Source of the DNA: Bacteroidales bacterium
GTDB taxonomy: Bacteria > Bacteroidota > Bacteroidia > Bacteroidales > ML635J-15
Reading direction: 5' to 3'
Assembly (NCBI GenBank): GCA_007130555.1
Contig: SLSH01000171.1
Span: forward strand, 1-11,449
DNA: 11,449 bases
Shown: positions 1-6,800 of the stretch, piece by piece
How the letters are laid out: every line of letters begins with the position of its first letter
Numbering within the stretch: the stretch's first letter is position 1
The notes under the pieces: generated by a model
Told to the model about the DNA's origin: nothing
What the model saw: only the letters and a program-made list of their open reading frames with translations
Database searches by the model: none
Program-made: the position numbers and the translations under genes

Positions 1-66
1 TAAAAATTTTTAATTTACATCTTAAAAAAAACAATTAATATAAGTCAAAAATACTTTATTTTTTGT

Positions 67-120
67 TAAAATCCGAATAATATCATTATTTTAATGAATT
101 AAGATAAATAAAATCCGGAT
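67..120. repeat. Imperfect 12-bp direct repeat, copies 42 bp apart
   Basis: TAAAATCCGAAT at 67-78 and TAAAATCCGGAT at 109-120 differ at one base. Their starts are 42 bp apart, close to four helical turns. The second copy sits inside a perfect 10-bp palindrome, AATCCGGATT at 112-121, and the first preserves the left half of it. The GC-containing core stands out against nearly pure A/T. This could be a paired operator for the genes starting at 213, but chance recurrence in AT-rich DNA is also possible. Confidence 0.3.
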
Positions 121-193
121 TGTGGAAACTTTAAATTTTGTTTTTGACCAAACATTTTTTATTTTTGAGTATTAATTATAATCACACATAGAA

Positions 194-200
194 TATTTTG
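194..200 (+). promoter_or_regulatory. Possible -7 element upstream of the DUF2797 gene
   Basis: TATTTTG resembles the Bacteroidota -7 consensus TAnnTTTG but is one base short. It lies 12 bp before the start codon, so any leader would be very short. The nearest upstream TTG (165-167) is 26 bp away, too far for a normal -33 element. Weak support; the true promoter may be one of the other T-run-plus-G elements upstream. Confidence 0.2.
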
Positions 201-212
201 ATTACATAAAAA

Positions 213-1016
213 ATGAAATTTAGCGGAAATATCCTTAAAATGCGTACAGAATTTTCTGTACCGGTTCAGTATTATTTGCCAATTGGGAAAGAAGAAATTC
301 ATATTAATCCATTAATAGGAAAAAAAATCAATATAAAATATTTACACAGAATAAATTGTATTAATTGCGGAGTTGAAACTAATAAAAGTTTTCATCAGGG
401 ATATTGTTATTCGTGTTATATTTCTGTGCCTCAAACAGATACAGGGATTTTGCATCCCGAAAAAGATCAGTCTCATCTTGGTATAAGCAGGGATATGGAA
501 TGGGCTAAAAAGAATACTTTAATAGATCATTTTGTTTATCTTGCATTAACCGGTGATATTAAAGTCGGAGTTACAAGACATACTCAAATTCCAGAAAGAT
601 GGATTGACCAGGGAGCCATACAAGCGATTAGATTTGCAAGAACTCCATACAGGCAATTGGCAGGTCAAATTGAAGTTGAATTAAAAAAACATATTTCGGA
701 TAAAACAAACCGGTTAAAAATGTTGACGGCAACCGAAAGCAGTATTAATCTGACTGAAAAGAAAAAACATTTTAAATCTTTGATTCCAAAAGATTTAAAT
801 CAATACGTAAGTTTAAATAAAAAAATCACAAATATTAAATATCCTTTCAATAATCCCGGTATTGATAAATTTATTTCCGTAACATTTGATAATCAGGAAT
901 TTGTATCCGGTAAAATTGCGGGCATAAAAGGTCAATATTTAATTTTTTCCGATGGAAAAATTTTAAATATACGTAAACATAACGGCTATTTTATTGAAAT
1001 AGAAATTAATAAATAA
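213..1016 (+). CDS. DUF2797 family protein with an N-terminal four-cysteine zinc-ribbon motif
   Basis: This 267-residue protein matches my recollection of the DUF2797 family, which has no established function. The start segment GNILKM followed by a VQYYLP stretch is typical of the family N-terminus, so the first ATG is preferred to Met10. Cys49, Cys52, Cys65 and Cys68 form CxxC-x12-CxxC, a likely zinc ribbon. Residues 116-135 (IKVGVTR...RWIDQGA) and Glu153/Glu155 in the helix after 150 loosely resemble the core of GIY-YIG or T5orf172-type nucleases (strand, Arg, then an acidic residue in a later helix); this is my inference, not an established assignment. The last 60 or so residues look beta-rich. 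No signal peptide or membrane segment is seen, so it is probably cytoplasmic. The stop codon directly abuts the recX start, so the two are probably co-transcribed and translationally coupled. The protein is strongly rich in Lys, Ile and Asn. Confidence 0.88.
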   Translation: MKFSGNILKMRTEFSVPVQYYLPIGKEEIHINPLIGKKINIKYLHRINCINCGVETNKSFHQGYCYSCYISVPQTDTGILHPEKDQSHLGISRDMEWAKKNTLIDHFVYLALTGDIKVGVTRHTQIPERWIDQGAIQAIRFARTPYRQLAGQIEVELKKHISDKTNRLKMLTATESSINLTEKKKHFKSLIPKDLNQYVSLNKKITNIKYPFNNPGIDKFISVTFDNQEFVSGKIAGIKGQYLIFSDGKILNIRKHNGYFIEIEINK

Positions 1017-1484
1017 ATGAACGCTGATAATTATTATGATAAAGTGCTAAATATTGCAAAAAGATTTTGCGGTAAAAGTGAAAAATGCAGTTTTGATGTA
1101 TTAAAAAAACTGGAATATTATAAAATTACTCCGCAACAAAAACGTAAAATTATTAAGAATCTTGAAAAAGAAGGGTTTATTGATGAAAAAAGATATGTGA
1201 AAGCTTTTGTAAACGACAGATTCAAGTTTAATAAGTGGGGAAAAATTAAAATTTCTCATGCTTTGAGAATAAAAAATATTTCCGAAGAAATTATAAATAA
1301 ATTTCTAAATACCATAAATGATAATGAATATAAGCTTACTTTATCAGAGTTAGTAGAACAAAAAAACAGTCAACTTAAAGAAAAAGATAATTATAAAAGA
1401 AAAGCTTCTTTATTCAGATTTGCGACAAGCCGTGGGTTTGAATATGATTTGATTGGGAAAGTTTTAGATGAACTTAAACTGTAG
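1017..1484 (+). CDS. recX: RecX family regulatory protein
   Basis: RecX proteins bind RecA filaments and usually limit recombinase activity; they act in the cytoplasm. The 155-residue length fits the family, which is built of three-helix repeats. Visible family features are GFIDEKRYVKAFV at 53-65 (the usual G-[YF]-[IL]-[DN]-D-x-R-Y-A-x-x-[FY] signature), KWGKIKISHALRIKNIS at 73-89 (the WG...L..KGI motif), and FATSRGFEYDLIGKVL at 135-150 (the C-terminal R-G-[FY]-x-x-x-x-I repeat). The ATG at 1017 follows the TAA of the preceding gene with no spacer, which suggests termination-reinitiation coupling. The gene converges on htpX with a 14-bp gap and no convincing terminator. Sequence identity to characterised RecX proteins is probably low, as is usual in this phylum, so regulation of RecA is inferred from the family. 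No recA is present in the window. Confidence 0.88.
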   Translation: MNADNYYDKVLNIAKRFCGKSEKCSFDVLKKLEYYKITPQQKRKIIKNLEKEGFIDEKRYVKAFVNDRFKFNKWGKIKISHALRIKNISEEIINKFLNTINDNEYKLTLSELVEQKNSQLKEKDNYKRKASLFRFATSRGFEYDLIGKVLDELKL

Positions 1485-1498
1485 GTTATATACTGCTT

Positions 1499-2515
1499 TT
1501 ATCCTTTAGTTTCGTTTGCAATTGTTGATGACGGAATAACGCTACTTTTCTTTTGAGTAACAGACTGATATGCCTGTTGATAATTTAAAAGAGAGTGTCC
1601 GTTACCCATAGCACGCAGTATTTTTATTCTGTTTTCAAGAGGCGGATGTGTACTTGAAAGATTTCTGACTTTTTTACCTTTTCCTTTTAAAGGATTTGCG
1701 ATATACATGGGAGCATTTGCTTTGCCTGCTCCTTTTAAATCCATTGTAGATTTACCGATTTTTTCCAGTGCCGATGCCAGTCCTTCGGGATAGCGCGTTA
1801 ATCGTGCTGCCGAGGCATCTGCCAGATATTCTCTTTTTCGTGAAAGTGAAAAATAAAGCATTTGAATTAAAATTGGAGCAATTATTGCAAAAACCAAAGC
1901 AACTATTAACATAATAATTTGTCCTTTACCTCCTCCGCCTCCTCTTGAGCCTCCTCCACCACTAAGACTACTGTAAAACATTGTTCTCAGAAAAATATGG
2001 GACATAATAGCAACCGACGCGACCATAATTGTGGCTATAGTCATATATCTGATATCCCTGTTTATAATATGGGAAATTTCATGAGCAACAACCCCCTGTA
2101 ATTCATCACGGTTTGACATTTCAAGTAAACCCGTAGTAACGGCAACAACGCTGTTTTTTGGGGTCATCCCTGCGGCAAAAGCATTCGGAGCGGGGTCTTC
2201 AATTACATATACTTTGGGCATAAACGGCATACCTGCTGCCAAACGCATTTCCTCAACAATATTATACAATTGCTGATGTTTGATTTTATCCGCTTCTTTG
2301 GCATTTCCCATACGCAACATAATTGTTTTTCCTCCTGCAAAAGCAACCAAAAGCAAAATAAAATACAGTAATAATGCAAATACTATCCCGATATAGGCAC
2401 CATCTCCGCCGATAAAAGCACCTCCGAAAATATAGCCGAGACCTACGAGAATAACACCCATAAGCATTAGCAAAACCATTGATCTATATCGGTTTTTTCG
2501 TGCAATTTCCCACAT
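1499..2515 (-). CDS. htpX: M48 family membrane zinc metalloprotease, HtpX type
   Basis: HtpX is an integral inner-membrane zinc endoprotease that degrades misfolded membrane proteins, with its active site on the cytoplasmic face. The catalytic motif HEISH is at 145-149 (zinc ligands His145 and His149, catalytic Glu146), followed by the typical I-N-R-D; Glu229 in REYLADA (228-234) is the expected third ligand. Hydrophobic segments lie near 13-32, 41-61, 157-177 and 199-222. The NAFAAG motif (111-116) and STHPPLENRI (288-297) are also characteristic. The length of 338 exceeds the usual 280-300 because of a glycine-rich loop (186-196, nine Gly in eleven residues) between the third and fourth membrane segments and a polar tail of about 40 residues after the HPP motif. 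It follows lemA by 28 bp on the same strand, and no promoter is evident between them, so the two are probably one operon. Confidence 0.93.
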   Translation of the reverse strand: MWEIARKNRYRSMVLLMLMGVILVGLGYIFGGAFIGGDGAYIGIVFALLLYFILLLVAFAGGKTIMLRMGNAKEADKIKHQQLYNIVEEMRLAAGMPFMPKVYVIEDPAPNAFAAGMTPKNSVVAVTTGLLEMSNRDELQGVVAHEISHIINRDIRYMTIATIMVASVAIMSHIFLRTMFYSSLSGGGGSRGGGGGKGQIIMLIVALVFAIIAPILIQMLYFSLSRKREYLADASAARLTRYPEGLASALEKIGKSTMDLKGAGKANAPMYIANPLKGKGKKVRNLSSTHPPLENRIKILRAMGNGHSLLNYQQAYQSVTQKKSSVIPSSTIANETKG

Positions 2516-2543
2516 AAAAATTAATTTAAATTATATTATTAAA

Positions 2544-3098
2544 TTAAAAACTAACCTTTGGAGCAACACGTTCTTCTTCACTTTCCAGTTCAAAAAAGTC
2601 GCCAAGTTTAAAATTAAACATCCCTGCCACAATATTTGAAGGGAACATTTGAATTTTGTTGTTAAAGAAAAGCACCTGATCGTTATAATTCTGACGGGAA
2701 AAAGAAATTTTATTTTCAGTAGAAGAAAGTTCTTCCTGCAGTGCTAAAAAGTTTGTGTTTGCTTTTAAGTCGGGATAATTTTCAAATGCAATTTTAAGTT
2801 GTCCTAATGCACCTGATAATAACCCTTCTGCTTTCCCTTTTTCTGCGACAGAATCTGCGTTCATAGCCTGACTTCTGTATTGGGTAATCTTTTCAAAAGT
2901 CTGTGCTTCGTGCTTCATATAACCTTTAACCGTTTCAATCAAATTTGGTATAAGATCATAACGACGTTTTAACTGAACATCAATTTGCGACCAGGCATTT
3001 TTTACCTGATTACGTAATTTTACCAATCTGTTATAAATTGCTATTAACCAAATGATTAGAATAGCAAAAATACCGATAATTATTAATAATGCTTCCAT
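2544..3098 (-). CDS. lemA: LemA family protein
   Basis: LemA proteins are small membrane-anchored, helical-bundle proteins of poorly defined function that are often encoded next to M48 proteases or TPM-domain proteins. This 184-residue example has one N-terminal transmembrane helix (about 3-21) followed by the family core: YNRLVKLRNQV at 22-32, then AWSQIDVQLKRRYDLIPNLI at about 35-54, the P-[DE]-L-K-A-N-x-x-F-x-x-L-Q-x-E-L block near 109-124, SRQNYND near 134-140, and FPSNIVAGMF near 152-161. No signal-peptidase site is evident, so the helix is likely an anchor. It is the first gene of a probable lemA-htpX operon transcribed from the divergent region shared with ruvA; an exact TAnnTTTG element lies 26 bp upstream of its ATG. 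The pairing suggests LemA assists or regulates the neighbouring protease, which is inference from context. Confidence 0.95.
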   Translation of the reverse strand: MEALLIIIGIFAILIIWLIAIYNRLVKLRNQVKNAWSQIDVQLKRRYDLIPNLIETVKGYMKHEAQTFEKITQYRSQAMNADSVAEKGKAEGLLSGALGQLKIAFENYPDLKANTNFLALQEELSSTENKISFSRQNYNDQVLFFNNKIQMFPSNIVAGMFNFKLGDFFELESEEERVAPKVSF

Positions 3099-3123
3099 AT
3101 TATTTGTTTTTATAATTTACCGG

Positions 3124-3131
3124 CAAAATTA
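3124..3131 (-). promoter_or_regulatory. Bacteroidota-type -7 promoter element for lemA-htpX
   Basis: Read on the reverse strand this is TAATTTTG, an exact match to the Bacteroidota sigma-ABfr -7 consensus TAnnTTTG. It lies 25 bp before the lemA ATG, giving a leader of roughly 15-20 nt. No TTG is visible at the expected -33 distance; the upstream DNA is A/T-only tract. The exact match and good placement in an intergenic region favour a real promoter, but such short motifs arise easily in AT-rich DNA. Confidence 0.5.
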
Positions 3132-3253
3132 ACGAAAATTAAATTAAAAAGATTGTTTATTTTTTATTCTTTTTTCATTGATTTTTTTAAAATCTGATTT
3201 CTTTTGTAAATTTTACTTGTAAAACATAATAAAACTGCATAAATTAAGTTTTA

Positions 3254-3261
3254 TATTTTTG
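3254..3261 (+). promoter_or_regulatory. Bacteroidota-type -7 promoter element for ruvA-sprA
   Basis: TATTTTTG matches TAnnTTTG exactly and ends 22 bp before the ruvA ATG, implying a leader of about 15 nt. A TTG at 3217-3219 is too far upstream (34-bp gap) to be a standard -33 element, and only a weak CTG (3235-3237) lies nearer. It is the best candidate to drive both ruvA and the 7.5-kb sprA, because no separate promoter is visible before sprA. Confidence 0.5.
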
Positions 3262-3283
3262 CATAGAATTAAATTTATAGAAA

Positions 3284-3877
3284 ATGTTTGAATATATAAA
3301 AGGGAAGCTGGTTGAACTAACTCCGGCTTATGTTATAGTAGAAAACAACGGAATAGGTTATTTTCTTAATATTAGCGTAACAACATCAGCAGGGCTGAAA
3401 AAAGGGGAAGAGTGTAAATTATACATTCATGAGGTAATCAGAGAAGATTCTCATTTATTGTATGCTTTTATTAACAAAGATGAAAGAGAGATTTTTCGTT
3501 TATTAATTTCTGTAAACGGCGTTGGTCCGAATACGGCACGATTAGTTCTTTCTTCGATAACATACAGCAATCTTATCAGTGCTATTTCGGATAAAAATAT
3601 TGATATTATAAAAAGTGTAAAAGGTATTGGCGAAAAAACCGCACAAAGAATAGTTATAGATTTGAAAGACAAAATACCCGAAACAAGTTCGCAATATGCC
3701 GAAATTTTAGATTCTCCAAACAATACTTTAGCCAAAGATTCGTTATCTGCTTTAACAATGTTGGGTTTTTCTAAATCTGCCGTTCAAAAAGTAGTAAACA
3801 GGATAATTTCTGAAAATAAAGATAATGAAACTATTACTGTAGAAGATATAGTAAAGCAAGCATTGAATTATTTATAA
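3284..3877 (+). CDS. ruvA: Holliday junction branch migration protein RuvA
   Basis: RuvA tetramers bind four-way DNA junctions and load the RuvB motor, which drives branch migration before RuvC cleavage. The 197-residue length is normal. Domain I (about 1-63) is an OB fold opening with MFEYIKGKL; Glu54 and Asp55 in REDSHLLYAF correspond to the acidic pin that separates strands at the crossover. Domain II carries two helix-hairpin-helix motifs, VNGVGPNTARLVLS (77-90) and VKGIGEKTAQRIVIDLKDK (112-130), that grip DNA backbones. A flexible linker (about 131-149) leads to domain III (150-197), the RuvB-contacting three-helix bundle. The ATG at 3284 follows an A-rich leader, usual for this phylum. 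The gene ends 13 bp before the sprA start and probably shares its transcript; as I recall, ruvA-sprA adjacency recurs in other Bacteroidota, although no functional link is known to me. Confidence 0.97.
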   Translation: MFEYIKGKLVELTPAYVIVENNGIGYFLNISVTTSAGLKKGEECKLYIHEVIREDSHLLYAFINKDEREIFRLLISVNGVGPNTARLVLSSITYSNLISAISDKNIDIIKSVKGIGEKTAQRIVIDLKDKIPETSSQYAEILDSPNNTLAKDSLSALTMLGFSKSAVQKVVNRIISENKDNETITVEDIVKQALNYL

Positions 3878-3893
3878 AATATTTTTTCATTTG
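3867..3893 (+). promoter_or_regulatory. sprA start region: TTG is the probable start codon
   Basis: The sprA frame is closed upstream by TGA at 3864-3866, inside ruvA. Between that stop and the signal peptide there is no ATG or GTG; the only usual start codon is TTG at 3891, with ATT at 3867 and 3870 as unlikely alternatives. The next in-frame ATG is codon 123, far beyond the signal peptide and inside a conserved stretch. The leader before TTG is A/T-rich with no Shine-Dalgarno sequence. Confidence 0.7.
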
Positions 3894-6800
3894 TTTGGGG
3901 GATTATTAAAATATTCATTTATAGTTGGACTAATAGCAAGTTTTATTGTTATAATTTTTACGTCCAATGCAAAAATAAATAGTAATTTATCAGAATTATC
4001 GGTTTATAATAATTATTATTATTATTATGAAGACACTATTTCTGATTTGCCATACCCGATTCCTCCGGAACCAATAAATCCTCTTGAACAAATTGACAGA
4101 TCTCCTCTTTATGGCACGGACCCTTATGAATCCGAAGTAGTTTATGACCCTGAAACAGATGAATATATCCTCAAAAGAAAGATTCGTGGGTCTGAAATTA
4201 CTCCACCATTTTCTGTGAGTTTTGAGGAATATCTTGATTATGATTTTCAAAGTGCAATGAATAAATATTGGAGACAAAAAGCCAGAACAGATGTTCACGA
4301 AAGCAGAGAGACGTTAATTCCGAGACTTGAAATAGGCGGAGAGATGTTTGACAGGATTTTTGGAGGTAGTGTTATTGATATCAGACCTCAGGGAAGTGCA
4401 GAATTAAGTTTTGGTTTAAATTATCATAAAATTGAAAATCCTGCATTGCCCATTAGAATGCAAAGGACTACAACATTTGAATTTGACGAAAAAATACAAA
4501 TGAATGTTGTTGGACAAATAGGAGAGAAAATGAGGGTAAATGTACAATATAATACAGAGGCTGCTTTTGATTTTGAAAATACGGTTAAATTAGAATATAC
4601 CGGACATGAAGACGAAATCCTTCAAAAAGTTGAAGCAGGAAATGTTTCACTGCCTTTAACAGGAACTCTGATAACCGGAAGTCAAAGTTTATTTGGATTT
4701 AAAACAGAAATGAAGTTTGGAAGACTTACCGTAACATCAATATTTTCTCAACAAAAAGGAGAAGCTTCTACGATAAATGTAGAAGGGGGAGCACAGACAC
4801 AGGAATTTGAGATATATGCCGACAGATATGAAGCAAACAGACATTTTTTCCTTACTCATTATTTTAAAGAAAATTATGACAGAGCTTTATCAAAATTACC
4901 TATAATATATTCGGGAGTTGTAATAAACCGAGTAGAAGTTTGGGTAACAAACAGAACAGGTAATTTTGAAAATGCAAGAAATATTGTTGCTTTTACCGAT
5001 TTGGGAGAATCTAATAAAAATGATATTCAAAGTGAATATGTAAAAGCAGGGATGCCCGAAACAACCGTATATCCCGATAATAATACAAATATTTTGGGGG
5101 CTATTACATCCGATAATCCTGATGTTAGAGACATTAATGCAGTAGGAAATGTATTGTTAGGAGCCCCTTATAATATGACGGGAGGAATTGAATACGAAAA
5201 AATTGAATCTGCAAGAAAACTTAATCCAAATGAATATACTGTTAACAATCAATTGGGATATATTTCTTTAAATACTTCTTTAAGTCCCGATCAGGTCTTG
5301 GCAGTTGCTTTTGAATATACCGTAGGTGGTGAACCTTATCAGGTTGGTGAATTTTCAAATTCTGCAATTAGCGCTCCCGATGCTCTTGTCGTAAAATTAC
5401 TAAAAGGAACTTCATTAACCCCAAGATTAAAGAATTGGGATTTAATGATGAAAAATATTTATAGTATAGGTACATTTAGAGTAAACAGAGAAGATTTCTG
5501 GCTTGATATTATGTACACAAATGATAAAACAGGAACTTCGATAAATTTTTTACCGGTGGGGAAGATCGACAGCACAAGATTATTAACGGTTCTGAATCTA
5601 GATAACCTTAATACACAATTAGACCCGTACCCTGATGGAATTTTTGACTTTATTGACGGTATTACCATTAATGCACAAAACGGAAGAATAATCTTCCCTG
5701 TAAGAGAGCCGTTCGGAAGTTATTTAAAAGAACAAATAACCGGAGGAGACCCGGCTTTAAACGATATTGCAGACCAATATGTTTTTCAGGAACTTTATGA
5801 TAGCACTCACAGTACTGCCCGACAAATGGCAGAAAAAAACAAATTCTTTTTGCAGGGAAGTTTCAAATCGGCGGCAGGAAGCGAAATTTCGCTGAATGCA
5901 ATAAATATTCCGCCGGGAAGTGTTTCTGTAACAGCAGGAGCACAGCAGTTACAAGAAAATATTGACTATACCGTTGATTATAATTTGGGAAGAGTAACAA
6001 TTTTAAATCAGGGGATATTAGAAGCAGGAACTCCCATTCAAATATCGCTTGAAAGCAGTTCTTTGTTTAATATTCAAACAAAAACCCTGATGGGCTCACA
6101 TTTTAATTATGAATTTTCGCGAGATTTTAATATAGGAGCGACTATCCTTAATTTAACAGAAAAGCCTCTTACTCAAAAGGTTAGAATAGGAGATGAGCCG
6201 ATTTCAAATACAATTTGGGGTATAAATACTTCGTATCGTACTGATGTACCTTTTTTAACACAAGCAATTGATTTTATTCCGCTGTTGGAAACAAAAGAAA
6301 TGTCAACAATTACAATGACAGGAGAATTTGCTCATTTAATTCCCGGTCATTCAAGAGCAATCTCAAGAGAAGGAAATGCTTATATTGATGATTTTGAAGG
6401 AACAAAAATAAAAATCAATTTAAAAACTCCTGTTTCTTGGACTTTAGCCAGTACTCCCGCAGATGCTGATTTATTTCCCGAAAGCAAATTAATGAATGAT
6501 TTAAGATATGGTTACAACAGAGCTAAATTAGCATGGTATGTAATTGACCCGTTTTTTCACAGATCAAATTCTCCGGTTTCTGTTGAGCAACAGTCTAGCC
6601 ATTATGTACGAGAAATATACGAAAGAGAATTATTCCCAAACAAAGAAAGCGAAACAGGAATTCCTACAAACATGGCTGTATTAAATCTTGTTTATTATCC
6701 AAACGAGAGAGGACCATATAATTATGATTATAGAAATATTAACGAGGATGGTTTTTTAACAAATCCCCGGCAAAGATGGGGAGGAATTATGCGCCCTCTT

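Larger units (their letters stand above)
1..212. other. AT-rich intergenic region upstream of the DUF2797-recX pair
   Basis: No convincing reading frame lies here. The stretch is very rich in A and T, with several T-runs ending in G that loosely resemble the Bacteroidota -7 element TAnnTTTG: TATTTTTTG at 57-65 and TAAATTTTG at 132-140 each have one base too many, and TATTTTG at 194-200 has one too few. It also holds an imperfect direct repeat (67-78 and 109-120) and a weak AT-only inverted repeat (AATAAT-ATC-ATTATT, 76-90). It probably carries the promoter of the downstream gene pair, and perhaps the end of an upstream transcript, but the upstream gene lies outside the window. Confidence 0.6.

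Noticed and set aside
177..182. TATAAT as a sigma-70 -10 box
   Set aside because: The enterobacterial consensus is not the primary-sigma motif in Bacteroidota, and the hexamer is expected by chance in this A/T-rich stretch.
1476..1512. Possible bidirectional terminator between recX and htpX
   Set aside because: The best pairings are a 5-bp AAACT/AGTTT outer stem and a 4-bp GTAG/CTGC inner stem with a wobble pair; both are too weak to support a terminator.
3451..3735. 94-codon reverse-strand open frame inside ruvA
   Set aside because: It is wholly antisense to an unmistakable RuvA, has no recognisable domain, and such frames are common opposite AT-rich genes.
3996..4298. Reverse-strand open frame of 100 codons opposite the start of sprA
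   Set aside because: It encodes an isoleucine run complementary to the ATT repeat and has no family features; sprA is clearly the real frame.
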